A stretch of DNA of 36,267 bases from Calditrichota bacterium (lineage in GTDB: Bacteria > Calditrichota > Calditrichia > Calditrichales > Calditrichaceae), in contig JAADIP010000010.1 of NCBI GenBank assembly GCA_013151275.1, forward strand, positions 1 through 36,267, read 5' to 3'. A program made the position numbers and the translations under genes. Position 1 is the stretch's first letter. Each line of letters starts with the position of its first letter. Below, in pieces: positions 16,201 through 24,992 of this stretch. The notes under the pieces were generated by a model that ran no database searches, was not told the origin of the DNA, and was given only the letters and a program-made list of their open reading frames with translations.

Positions 16201-19200
16201 TTACCAGAAAATTTTCAGTGTTTTTATTTCGAATGGCTTAAAATCCAGATTTAAAAGCTTTTCCGCCGGCAATTGATTCAAATCGTTCCATTCAAGCAAA
16301 TCGCTTTCCACGATTTTTTCGGGCTGCTGGCGAAATTCCAGATAGACCTGGGTCTGTCTGCCGCGGATTTCCACCATACGCACAACCAGGCTGTTGTCTT
16401 TTTCGGCTTTTTTAACCGCTTCAAGACTAATTCTCTGTCCTTTAATCACAAACGGCAGCCCCTGAATTTTTGCTACCGTTCCGTAAAAAACGAGAGGAGG
16501 TTGATTTAGTTTCAAGGCTTCTTCCATCACATCCGAATTTACAAGGTCGCCCGTATGAGGCAGAAAGCTGTAAACAAACGTATGCAGTCCCTGATCGCAA
16601 TCCGGATCGGGATAGGTCGGCGATCGTAAAAGGTTTAAATTCAATTCGCCGTCTTCAACCTTGTAACCGTATTTGCAATCGTTAAGAAGAGCCGCTCCAT
16701 AATCCGGCTGGGATAAATCGGCGTACTTATGTCCCACAGACTCAAACTGCGCCCTGTCCCAGCTTGTGTTGCGGTGCGCCGGACGATGCATGTAGCCGTA
16801 CTGAATGTCAAACGCCGCCTGATCCGCATTCACATCCGCTTTAAAGGAGACTCTCAACATGCGATGCTTTTCTTTCCATTCAACGCGCGTGTTAAAATCA
16901 AGACGCTTGCTGTCATTCCTTAAAAAGATCTTTTGTTCAATCCGCGACTTACCCACGCGGAATTCAAAAAACAGCCCCTTGTTCAACGCGCCCTCTTCAA
17001 TTTTCCTGCTGCCGATTAAAGTAGCCTCTTCCAGCAACTGTTCTTCGTAAAACAGATCGATGTCCCAGGCGTCCCATTCATTCGGTCGATCTTCAAATAA
17101 TTGCAAAACATTCCCCGACTCGCCGTCTTTTAAAACGGAACGTCCGGCTTCTTTATCGTAAGCGCGGATCAACTGTCCTTTTTCGTTAAATTCATAGCGG
17201 ATTCTGCTGTTTTCGAGGATGCGGTTATCGACTTGTTTGGGCTGAGAATCGGCAGCCGTTTGTGAATCCGCCTTCTTAAGATTAACAAACGAAAGTCCGG
17301 GCAGGCGCACCTTTGCGATAACACAGCCGTCCGATTTTTGAACGGGTACGGGATTTCCCTGTTCATCGCTTGCGCCGCTCCAATCTTCCGGAAGCGTGAT
17401 CAGCTCGTCGCATTCAAACGGAAGACTGTTAAAAATCACCAGGCTATCGTCGTCCTTTTCAAACAGAAGTTCGGCTGCCTGCTTTTCGAGTTCTTCGCAG
17501 CGCGCCGTTGCCTGCTCGTGCTCCCTTTCGGTTATCTCGTAGGTTTTGCGAATACTTGAACCCGGAATAATATCGTGGAATTGATTGATAAGCACCTTTT
17601 TCCAGATGTCATCAAATTCTTTTTGCGGATACCGCTCCGGGGGCAGGCAGCTCCAGAGCATTTCCAGCGTTCGCAATTTGAATTCCAGTTTGCGGTTTGC
17701 CTTTTTAACTTTCGCCTGCGAAGTTAAAGTACCGCGGTGTGTTTCCAGATAAAGCTCGCCCATCCAGAGAGGCAGTTGACGGCGATATTTTTCCGCCTGC
17801 TCGAAAAATTGTCCGGCTGACGCGAATTTGACCTTCGGCGCGCCTTCGAGATTTGCCATGCGTCTCCCGTATTCGATGTATTCGGCTTTGGGACCTCCGC
17901 CGCCGTCTCCGATTCCGAACAAAGAAATAAATTCGTTCATAAAATCTTTTTCGCGAAAGTTGTTCCGACCGGGAATTAAAAATTCGGTGTTTAACTGACT
18001 GTTGTAGGTGTTTTCCGGCGGGAAATGCGTCAATACCTCGCTGCCGTCAATTCCGCGCCAAACGAATGTGGTGTGCGGAAAATCGTTGATTTGATTCCAT
18101 GAAAGCTTTTGGGTTAAAAAGTAGTCGATTCCGCTCTTTTGTAAAATCTGAGGAAGCGCCGCGGAATAGCCGAACACATCGGGCAGCCACAGATTTTTAA
18201 CATCAACGCCGAATTCGTCCATAAAAAAGTTTTTGCCGTGTAAAATTTGCCGCACCATGGACTCTCCCGAAATCAGGTTGCAGTCGGCTTCAACCCACAT
18301 GCCCCCCTGCAATTCCCAGCGTCCCTGCTTTACAAGATCGCGGATTTCCCGGTACAAAGCCGGATAATGGGTTTTGACGAACTGATAATGCTGCGGCTGA
18401 GACGCGCCGAAAATGTACTCGGGATACTCCTTAATCAACGCCACCTGACTGGCGAAGGTACGGGCGCATTTGCGAACCGTTTCCGCGACCGTCCACAGCC
18501 AGGCTGTATCGATATGTGCGTGCCCGACGGCATAAACCGTGAGTTCCGAAGCGTGCGCCGGTTTATTCATGACCGGCTTTAAAACCTCAAGCGATTTGCC
18601 CGCGTTCCGCGGATTGTCGGCAAAGATGTTAATAGCCTCGTTCAGCGCTCTTAAAACGCGCGCAAAACGGACGGAATTTTCGGGAAGATGTTTTAACAAG
18701 CCGAGCAGAATATCAATATCGAGGGTCAAACGCCAGATATCCCGATCAAACGTGCAAAGGCGGATTCGCACCACTTTAGCATCATACTGCCCGTATCGTT
18801 TGGGGCTGTCGGGCGCGGGGTCCATCTCGGTGTAAACCCCGAAAAGAGTGGTGGCTGCGGCTTCGACCCACAGTTCAACCTCTTCCCCGCCCTCGGAAGA
18901 TTTGAAGAGCGGAAAAATCTCTTTTTTGACGCTCGAATAATAAACCGAAGAGTTGGTCAGTCCCTGCAGGGGAACGCCCTCTTCGGAAAATATTAAAGCC
19001 TCGCCGGAAAAATTTAATTGAGCGACAACTTCCCTGTTCTTCCACTCCCGCGGCGTCCGCCCTTTAAGATGAAACCAGGCGCTTTCCCAGGCGTTTCCCC
19101 AAAAATCGCCTTCTTCAATTGATTTATATGAAAGTTGAAAACGACTCTCGAACGGAACCGCTTCTTTCGACCAGCCATATTCCGCCTCCAAACGAACGGA

Positions 19201-19281
19201 TTCCGGCAAAATATAGTCTTCGATGCGTTTCCTGAATTGTTCGATTCGTTTTTGATATATCTGAATCTCCTGATTCTGCAT
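16201..19281 (-). CDS. GH38 alpha-mannosidase, cytoplasmic
   Basis: A 1026-residue retaining class II alpha-mannosidase, zinc-dependent. An N-terminal domain (1 to about 240) precedes the catalytic barrel. That barrel has the Zn-binding HAHIDTAW (254-261), GGMWVEADCNLISGE (326-340) and LWLPDVFGYS (364-373), where Asp368 is the expected nucleophile. A further zinc-site histidine is likely in the NQFHDIIPGSSI segment. The C-terminal beta domains follow the usual order, ending in PFEIKTLKIFW. There is no signal peptide, unlike the GH92, GH47, GH125 and GH97 enzymes of the locus, so this one probably acts on imported short mannosides. The Shine-Dalgarno AGGAGG is about 6 bp from the ATG. It follows manA by 49 bp and precedes galM by 24 bp. 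Confidence 0.95.
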   Translation of the reverse strand: MQNQEIQIYQKRIEQFRKRIEDYILPESVRLEAEYGWSKEAVPFESRFQLSYKSIEEGDFWGNAWESAWFHLKGRTPREWKNREVVAQLNFSGEALIFSEEGVPLQGLTNSSVYYSSVKKEIFPLFKSSEGGEEVELWVEAAATTLFGVYTEMDPAPDSPKRYGQYDAKVVRIRLCTFDRDIWRLTLDIDILLGLLKHLPENSVRFARVLRALNEAINIFADNPRNAGKSLEVLKPVMNKPAHASELTVYAVGHAHIDTAWLWTVAETVRKCARTFASQVALIKEYPEYIFGASQPQHYQFVKTHYPALYREIRDLVKQGRWELQGGMWVEADCNLISGESMVRQILHGKNFFMDEFGVDVKNLWLPDVFGYSAALPQILQKSGIDYFLTQKLSWNQINDFPHTTFVWRGIDGSEVLTHFPPENTYNSQLNTEFLIPGRNNFREKDFMNEFISLFGIGDGGGGPKAEYIEYGRRMANLEGAPKVKFASAGQFFEQAEKYRRQLPLWMGELYLETHRGTLTSQAKVKKANRKLEFKLRTLEMLWSCLPPERYPQKEFDDIWKKVLINQFHDIIPGSSIRKTYEITEREHEQATARCEELEKQAAELLFEKDDDSLVIFNSLPFECDELITLPEDWSGASDEQGNPVPVQKSDGCVIAKVRLPGLSFVNLKKADSQTAADSQPKQVDNRILENSRIRYEFNEKGQLIRAYDKEAGRSVLKDGESGNVLQLFEDRPNEWDAWDIDLFYEEQLLEEATLIGSRKIEEGALNKGLFFEFRVGKSRIEQKIFLRNDSKRLDFNTRVEWKEKHRMLRVSFKADVNADQAAFDIQYGYMHRPAHRNTSWDRAQFESVGHKYADLSQPDYGAALLNDCKYGYKVEDGELNLNLLRSPTYPDPDCDQGLHTFVYSFLPHTGDLVNSDVMEEALKLNQPPLVFYGTVAKIQGLPFVIKGQRISLEAVKKAEKDNSLVVRMVEIRGRQTQVYLEFRQQPEKIVESDLLEWNDLNQLPAEKLLNLDFKPFEIKTLKIFW

Positions 19282-19330
19282 TCATCCTCCTGATTATTTC
19301 GTTCGATCTGCATCCCTGCAACATTACGGA

Positions 19331-20557
19331 TTATGGCACAAAAGCGCAAAATATTTCCGCCTCGTTTTCGCCAAAAAGCGCGTATTTTTTCAGAGAAGCG
19401 GGAATTAAAATCGAATCGCCCGCCTTAAATTCCGTCCGTTGATCTTTCGTTGTTATTGCCCCCCGCCCTTTGTGAACAAGAAGAATTTCCACACTGCGTA
19501 CGTCGCGTTCAAAACTTCGGTCAGCCGCAAGTTTCCAACGGGTAACGGAGAACTCGGGGATCGGTACCCGATAGGTAAATTCCGCGCTGCTTTCGTCGGG
19601 CGTAAAAATATCCGCCGCCCCGTTTTCATAAGTTAAAATCTCAACCAGAGTCCGGACATCCTTAAATTTCGGAGTTAACCCCGCCCGAACCACGTTGTCC
19701 GAATTCGCCATGCATTCAATGATATTTCCCTTAAGGTAAGCATGGGGAATTCCCGCTTTTAAGAACACGCCCTGTCCTTTTTTAAGGTGAATCAGGTTTA
19801 ACAGAAAAATCGAGAACAAGCCGACGTCTGCGCCGTATTTGCGGCGAAGCTCCAGAAACAGTTGTTCCTGTTCCGTGCGGGAATCCTTTTTTTGCAGGCG
19901 CTTTTCCAGATCGGAAAGGGCTTTCTCCAGAAGTTCGGGATTTTCGCCGGATTTTATCATCAGCGTACGAAACATTTGCTTTATTTTTACTTTTTTAGCT
20001 TCGGCGGATTTCTCCTCCTGTAAAAAAGAGCCGAGCGCGGGTTCAGCGACGAAATCGGCTATTTCGGGATATTTCCGAAGGACGAGCTGCAATTCGGAAA
20101 AATCACGAAAGCCCACCAGAGCGGTTAATTCATCCAGGGCGATGGCGATTTCCGGTTTGTGATTATCGTCCGGATAGTGCCCGGGATCGCGCTTGTGCAA
20201 TTCAACAGCCTGCTTTTTATCGGGATGCGCCTGAATGGAAAGCGCTTCTCCCGCCGACAGCACTTTAAACAAAAACGGCAATTGATTATTGAACCGACGC
20301 GCGATTCGCTGCCCTAATATTTCCTCGGGATAGGTTTGAATAAGCTCCGAAAGCGGGCGTTTTCCCGAACCCAGATCAACCTCGGAAGGAGCATTGGGAT
20401 GCGCGCCCATCCACAGCTCGGCGTAAGGCACGTCCGGTTCGGGAGTTAACCCCAAAAGTTTGGGGATAAAAGCCTGTTCGTTTTTTGTGCCCCAGGCATA
20501 ATGCTGAATTTTATTAATCAACCGATAGGGTTTGCTTTGCAGACTCTTTTCCTGCAT
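19331..20557 (-). CDS. manA: Mannose-6-phosphate isomerase, class I
   Basis: A 408-residue type I phosphomannose isomerase, converting mannose 6-phosphate to fructose 6-phosphate. The Zn ligands map to Gln109 and His111 (SIQAHPDK), Glu136 (HKPE) and His272 (GIPHAYL), matching Q97, H99, E134 and H255 of the E. coli enzyme in order and context. ELWMGAHPNAPSEV (47-60) and VVRAGLTPKFKDV (289-301) are family signatures. The C-terminal cupin-like region (VEILLVHKGRGAI) is intact. The start has AAAGGAAA upstream. The gene lies 49 bp before GH38 and 45 bp after the GHL10-like gene. This is the metabolic gateway that makes the locus self-sufficient for mannose. Confidence 0.96.
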   Translation of the reverse strand: MQEKSLQSKPYRLINKIQHYAWGTKNEQAFIPKLLGLTPEPDVPYAELWMGAHPNAPSEVDLGSGKRPLSELIQTYPEEILGQRIARRFNNQLPFLFKVLSAGEALSIQAHPDKKQAVELHKRDPGHYPDDNHKPEIAIALDELTALVGFRDFSELQLVLRKYPEIADFVAEPALGSFLQEEKSAEAKKVKIKQMFRTLMIKSGENPELLEKALSDLEKRLQKKDSRTEQEQLFLELRRKYGADVGLFSIFLLNLIHLKKGQGVFLKAGIPHAYLKGNIIECMANSDNVVRAGLTPKFKDVRTLVEILTYENGAADIFTPDESSAEFTYRVPIPEFSVTRWKLAADRSFERDVRSVEILLVHKGRGAITTKDQRTEFKAGDSILIPASLKKYALFGENEAEIFCAFVP

Positions 20558-20602
20558 CTGTTTCCTTTCGTCAGCTAATTGTTTTAAACCGATTAAAATA
20601 AC

Positions 20603-21715
20603 TCAACTTTTCAGCGCCTTCAGGTAATCGCCGTTGCCCGTTAAATTCCCGTAGGAAAACAACGAAACGCCTTTTGCCCCGCCTTTACGGGCGTAATTAA
20701 AAGCCGTTTTCAATTCATCCGGTTTAATATCAGATAAAAACAATCCCGAATAAAGGGGCTTATCGGACGGCAGAACCGCCGTTCCCTCGCGTGTTGCGGT
20801 GTAAATCCATTCCAAAGGCTTATCATAAAATTTGTGATAAATCATCGGGAAAACAAGATCGATATTCCATTCGCCCCAGTTCTGGCGCACATAGCGTTTC
20901 GCCAGATCGGGCGTGGCAAACACCGCGGCGGAGACGATTTTTTTCTGTCTTTTAATTTCCGCGGACAAAAGATTAACCACGTTGGTGATTTGATCCTGAC
21001 GGAATTTAAGCCAGCTCTCTTCTTTATCCGGACTCTTAAGATTTAAGGGATCGATACCCGTTTGATCCTTGTAAGTCCGGCGGCAGGTATCGCAATAGCA
21101 GTAATCAAACTGCGGCATTTCCGATTCCTGTTTTAAATTGTATTTGGGTTGAATTCCTTCGGGAAGAATGACATCCGGAAAACGAATGTAATCGAGATGA
21201 ATTCCGGCAAGGTCATTATAGGCTGACAATTCGCGCATCAATTGTTTTAAATATTCGTGAACTTCGGGTTTTGAAGGGCAGAGCCAGCGGTAATAAGAAA
21301 CGTAGGGCGGCTCCTCGACGGTTGACTTTCCCAGGCGGTTAACCACGTACCAGTCGGGATGCTTCTTCATCATCTTTTCCGATCCGTTCATCATTGTCCA
21401 TATCCAGGCGTGTACTTTTATGTTTCTTTCTTTAGCCAGGGGCAGCACCTGTTCCAGGATGTCGCAAGGCACGCGGGTCGGCAAATTCGAGGCAAAATGT
21501 GCCGTCGAACCCGTGTAAACCTGAATGAGAATTTGCCTGATTCCGAGAGAATTCAACAAGTCCAGATGGTACTTCCAGTCATCATTGTCAAAGCGGCAGC
21601 CCGGATGCATCCAAACCCAGATTTTAAAATCATTCGCTTTAATCAGTTCCGCCGGAAAAAGTGTTTTGGTAACCAGCAGACCGGCTAAAGAAAAAAGAAA
21701 ATTGCGTCTTTTCAT
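20603..21715 (-). CDS. GHL10-type putative glycosyl hydrolase (DUF187-like), exported
   Basis: A 370-residue TIM-barrel protein resembling the glycosyl-hydrolase-like 10 group (PF02638-type), with no established substrate. Its signature is GIHLDYIRFPD (171-181), with acidic Asp175 at the barrel strand end. Supporting segments are QILIQVYTGS, KVHAWIWTMMN (100-110), YRWLCPSKPEVHEYL and DLVFPMIYHKF. Cysteines 206, 208 and 211 form a YCYCDTC cluster that may bind a metal. The N-terminus MKRRNFLFSLAGLL is a signal peptide with twin-arginine character. It lies between the WG-repeat gene (120 bp) and manA (45 bp). Within this locus it is a candidate for an uncharacterised glycosidase, but the fold assignment rests on motif reading only. 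Confidence 0.75.
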   Translation of the reverse strand: MKRRNFLFSLAGLLVTKTLFPAELIKANDFKIWVWMHPGCRFDNDDWKYHLDLLNSLGIRQILIQVYTGSTAHFASNLPTRVPCDILEQVLPLAKERNIKVHAWIWTMMNGSEKMMKKHPDWYVVNRLGKSTVEEPPYVSYYRWLCPSKPEVHEYLKQLMRELSAYNDLAGIHLDYIRFPDVILPEGIQPKYNLKQESEMPQFDYCYCDTCRRTYKDQTGIDPLNLKSPDKEESWLKFRQDQITNVVNLLSAEIKRQKKIVSAAVFATPDLAKRYVRQNWGEWNIDLVFPMIYHKFYDKPLEWIYTATREGTAVLPSDKPLYSGLFLSDIKPDELKTAFNYARKGGAKGVSLFSYGNLTGNGDYLKALKS

Positions 21716-21787
21716 TAATACACTCTGATAATTACACCTATTTTAAAATTCGCTTAATTCCGTCCAAACCGGTTTATTATTTCTGCC

Positions 21788-21809
21788 CTTGTAAGCGGCA
21801 AATTACAAG
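21788..21809. other. Short inverted repeat after the WG-repeat gene
   Basis: CTTGTAA (21788-21794) and TTACAAG (21803-21809) form a 7-bp stem with an 8-nt loop just past the stop of the WG-repeat gene. No T-run follows on the minus strand, so termination is doubtful. Confidence 0.3.
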
Positions 21810-21835
21810 ACAGGCGTTGCGATTGTCTTTCAAAA

Positions 21836-22855
21836 TTATTTTTTGGGCCAGACGATTTCACCCTGTTTATTGATATAGACCCTTTTCCCGGAAATGATCA
21901 CTTTTGCCAGTCCGTTCTTAAAACTCTTGCTGGCTGCAAATGTCTTATCGATTGCCTGTTTTCCTTCGTGATTAATAAACATCCATTCGTCTCCGGACTT
22001 CACCGCCGCCAGACCGTCGGAAAAAGAAAAGGCATAGTCATAAATGGGATTTATGGCGATTTTGCCCTGTTTGTTAACAAATCCCCATTTTTTACCCAAT
22101 CGTACCGCAGCCAGACCTTCGGAAAAGTTGGAAGCGTTTTCGAATTGCGGTTCGATAACCACAGCGCCCGTGGTGTCCAGGAATCCGATTAAACCGTCTT
22201 CCTGAAAACGAACCAGACCTTCCGAAAACGATCCCAGACCTTCAACCGATGTTTTAATCACCTGATTTCCCCGGTGGTCGATAAAGCTTCGCTGAATACG
22301 AAGCGGAATGATGAACAGAAATTTTTGGGTGTAATTAACCGAAGCCAGACCGTCTGAAAAGGAATAGGCAAAATTAAAGGCGGGCGGGATTACCACCTGG
22401 TTCATTTTATTGATATAGCCAAAGCCGCGGTTTATCCACATAAAAAGCAGTTTTTTCCCCATTTGCACCGGAGCCAGACCTTCCTTAAAAAGAAGCGCCT
22501 TTTTGTATTTAAAAGGAATTACAAGCGAATCCCGTTTATCCACATATCCCCAGAAGCCGCCCTTTTTTACCGGCGCGAGTCCTTCCGAAAAATCAAGCGC
22601 GTCATTGTATTCCGGCGGAATAACCACCTTCCCGTTAATATCGATAAAACCGTATTTATCGTATTTTCTGAAACGAGCCAGCCCTTCGCTGAAATCGGAA
22701 CATTCCTGAAATTCAGGCGGAATAACCATATTTCCCTGACGATCGATAAAGCCGAATTTGCCGTCCTGAATAATAAGAAAGCGCGCCTGATCGTCGGTTT
22801 GCTGCGCCAGCGCAAATTGACCGATAATGAGTAAACCCAATAAAATGCGTATCAT
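21836..22855 (-). CDS. Exported WG-repeat protein
   Basis: A 339-residue secreted protein with a signal peptide (MIRILLGLLIIGQFALA, cleavage about residue 17), followed by about seven tandem WG (KWG) repeats of roughly 40-50 residues. The repeat consensus reads WGFID-x-x-G-x-x-V-I-P-P-x-F-x-x-A-x-x-F-S-E-G-L-A-x-V, seen at KYGFIDINGKVVIPPEY, FWGYVDKRDSLVIPFKY and KWGFVNKQGKIAINPIY. One repeat is longer, with an insertion near FIIPLRIQRSF. WG repeats are predicted beta modules, usually of unknown ligand, in envelope proteins. It lies 117 bp downstream of the symporter gene. A glycan-binding or scaffolding role is only suggested by location. Confidence 0.88.
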   Translation of the reverse strand: MIRILLGLLIIGQFALAQQTDDQARFLIIQDGKFGFIDRQGNMVIPPEFQECSDFSEGLARFRKYDKYGFIDINGKVVIPPEYNDALDFSEGLAPVKKGGFWGYVDKRDSLVIPFKYKKALLFKEGLAPVQMGKKLLFMWINRGFGYINKMNQVVIPPAFNFAYSFSDGLASVNYTQKFLFIIPLRIQRSFIDHRGNQVIKTSVEGLGSFSEGLVRFQEDGLIGFLDTTGAVVIEPQFENASNFSEGLAAVRLGKKWGFVNKQGKIAINPIYDYAFSFSDGLAAVKSGDEWMFINHEGKQAIDKTFAASKSFKNGLAKVIISGKRVYINKQGEIVWPKK

Positions 22856-22972
22856 AATTTATTTCTCCGTTTTGTTGCTTTCCGCATAAGGAAAGATTTA
22901 ATTTAACGCCCCGGGAATTGTTCCCTTTCCTTTAACTTTTAACCTTCCTTAAAATTTAATTCTGGGAAAGGT

Positions 22973-24904
22973 CTATTCTTCCGCTCTCACCATTCCGTTA
23001 TCAAGATCGTCGCGTTTCTGCGTTTTCAGGTGTCTGAACATCTTTCTGATATCAACTGCTCCGCCGACGGCAAACCAAATTGTTACCCCGATGGAAGCCG
23101 CAAGATTAATCATAATATAAACAAACCAGAAACGCATCCAGCCGGCGTCGTTAATTCCCACCGTAAAATAGTAAAACGTGCCCACGATAAAGACCACCAC
23201 CCATCCCAAAATCCAGATGTAAGTAATGAGATAGATGAATTTATCGGCTTTGGAAAACTCTTTTCCGATTCCCAGCACGCGCCAGCCTTTAAGCGGCGCT
23301 TCGGTTTTGTATTCGTGCTCTCCTTCGATAGCGTATTTACCGCGATGAAGGAGTTTATCCAAATTAAAAATCTTTCTTTTGCCAAAAAGCGAAAACAAAA
23401 CATAGGCTAAAGACGCGCCTATCATGGAAAGCAGCCAGAACCATTGTCCGTTAACGGGAAAATCCTCATAAACCTGATTCAGAAAGATTCCGACGACCGA
23501 AATGATCGCGCCGGTAGCCATGGCAGCCCAGGCGCCCGCGGTTGTGCCGTGTTTCCAGTAAAGCCCGCCGATGATTACGGCTCCGGATCCGCCGACAAAA
23601 AGAGCCGCCGTGACCGCCCAGAACATGTTGATGTATTGCGTTTGCTTAAACAACAAACTGAAGAAGAAAATAAACACCGCCACCCCGATAATGGAAAGAC
23701 GTAAAATGCGAATGTGTTGTTCGGGCGAAAGGGGTTTCTCTTTTCTTAACGGCAGCAGAACGTCCTGAATAAAGATACTTCCCCAGGAGTGCAGATAGGT
23801 ATCGTGCGTGCTGATAAAGGCGGCTAACATCACCGCGGCAAAAGCCCCCAAAAGTCCGGGCGGCAGAAAAGTGGACATAACCACCGGAACCCTCATCTGA
23901 CTCTGCACCGCCTTGCTGTCGATTCCGTTTAGAACCGACTGAACCGAACTTGCCTGAACCGAAAAATCGGGATGATGCATAACCACGTAAGCGAAAACCG
24001 GAATAATCAGCATAAAAAGCAATTGCGGTATTCCCCTCCAGTTGGAAAGCACCTGTCCCATTTTGGCTTCGTGAGCAGTCCGCGCCGAACTGTTGTAACC
24101 CTGCGTTCCCTGCCAGGACAATTTATTGTAAAAAACGCCCACCACGCCGATCAAAAAGTACCACAGATTAAAATCCTCGGCTTGACCGGTTTTATAGGGA
24201 TTAATCTTTGAGGCGTTCACCGGAGAGTCCAGCAAGCCCTGAAACAGTTGATCGTAAGAGATCAGTTTTAAAAAGAAGATCACAATAACGACAAAGACCG
24301 CGCTTACGAAAATTCCCTGCAAAAAATCGGTTACGATTACCGCGATTTGTCCGCCGGTAAAAACAAAGAAAATGGCGATTGCCAATAGCAGGAACATGGT
24401 GACCGCGTAGGTGGAAAGTTCAATTCCCAAAAAATCAAATGTTTTGGGCAGTCCGGCAAAATAGATGAAAAATCGCGCTCCGACCGAGGGGAAAATTCCG
24501 AAATTAAGAATCCCGGCTACAAAAGCCAGCATTCCCGCAAAAACGCGGAATTTTCGGCTGTAGCGCATTTCAAAAAACTGAGCCATGGTCAAAGCGCGCG
24601 TTTCCCGAAAACGATAGATAACCCAGCCGGAAACCGTAATAATCAGCAGAAACACGGACATGGTTAACTGCCACCAGTACATGATGAAACCGGCTTTGTA
24701 GTTCATCTCAAAATTGGCGATTACAGTAATCGCGCCGAGCATGGCAATTCCTTCAGCCATGGAAACCAGATAGCGTCCCGCCGATCTTCCGGCTGACAGA
24801 AAATCGGCTACCGACTGCATGTATTTTTTGGTTACGATCACACCCATGATCATAATTATCAGAAGCGAAAGTACAATTCCCCAATCATACCAGGTAAAAT
24901 TCAA
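22973..24904 (-). CDS. Sodium:solute symporter (SSS family), probable sugar transporter
   Basis: A 643-residue polytopic protein of the SSS/SLC5 family with about 14 hydrophobic helices, starting WGIVLSLLIIMIMGVIV and including the family-type stretch FLSAGRSAGRYLVSMAEG (about 34-51). A long hydrophilic loop near 525-560 precedes two final helices. SSS members couple substrate entry to sodium; sugar, sialate and amino-acid substrates are all known. Translation starts at TTG (24902-24904), preceded by AGGAGG at 24912-24917 with a 7-bp spacer. It sits 88 bp downstream of the CBM9-like gene and within the mannoside locus, so mannose or a mannoside is the likeliest cargo, but the sequence does not prove specificity. 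Confidence 0.9.
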   Translation of the reverse strand: MNFTWYDWGIVLSLLIIMIMGVIVTKKYMQSVADFLSAGRSAGRYLVSMAEGIAMLGAITVIANFEMNYKAGFIMYWWQLTMSVFLLIITVSGWVIYRFRETRALTMAQFFEMRYSRKFRVFAGMLAFVAGILNFGIFPSVGARFFIYFAGLPKTFDFLGIELSTYAVTMFLLLAIAIFFVFTGGQIAVIVTDFLQGIFVSAVFVVIVIFFLKLISYDQLFQGLLDSPVNASKINPYKTGQAEDFNLWYFLIGVVGVFYNKLSWQGTQGYNSSARTAHEAKMGQVLSNWRGIPQLLFMLIIPVFAYVVMHHPDFSVQASSVQSVLNGIDSKAVQSQMRVPVVMSTFLPPGLLGAFAAVMLAAFISTHDTYLHSWGSIFIQDVLLPLRKEKPLSPEQHIRILRLSIIGVAVFIFFFSLLFKQTQYINMFWAVTAALFVGGSGAVIIGGLYWKHGTTAGAWAAMATGAIISVVGIFLNQVYEDFPVNGQWFWLLSMIGASLAYVLFSLFGKRKIFNLDKLLHRGKYAIEGEHEYKTEAPLKGWRVLGIGKEFSKADKFIYLITYIWILGWVVVFIVGTFYYFTVGINDAGWMRFWFVYIMINLAASIGVTIWFAVGGAVDIRKMFRHLKTQKRDDLDNGMVRAEE

Positions 24905-24992
24905 ATCCGTTCCTCCTATTTTTCAACCGCCGAACTTCTTTACACAGACCTGAATCGGCTGTAAGATGCACAGAAAACGGTTTAGTTTCAAA

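Noticed and set aside
22880..22897. CTTTCC/GGAAAG hairpin between the symporter and WG-repeat genes as a terminator
   Set aside because: No U-run follows on the minus strand, and the stem is only 6 bp.
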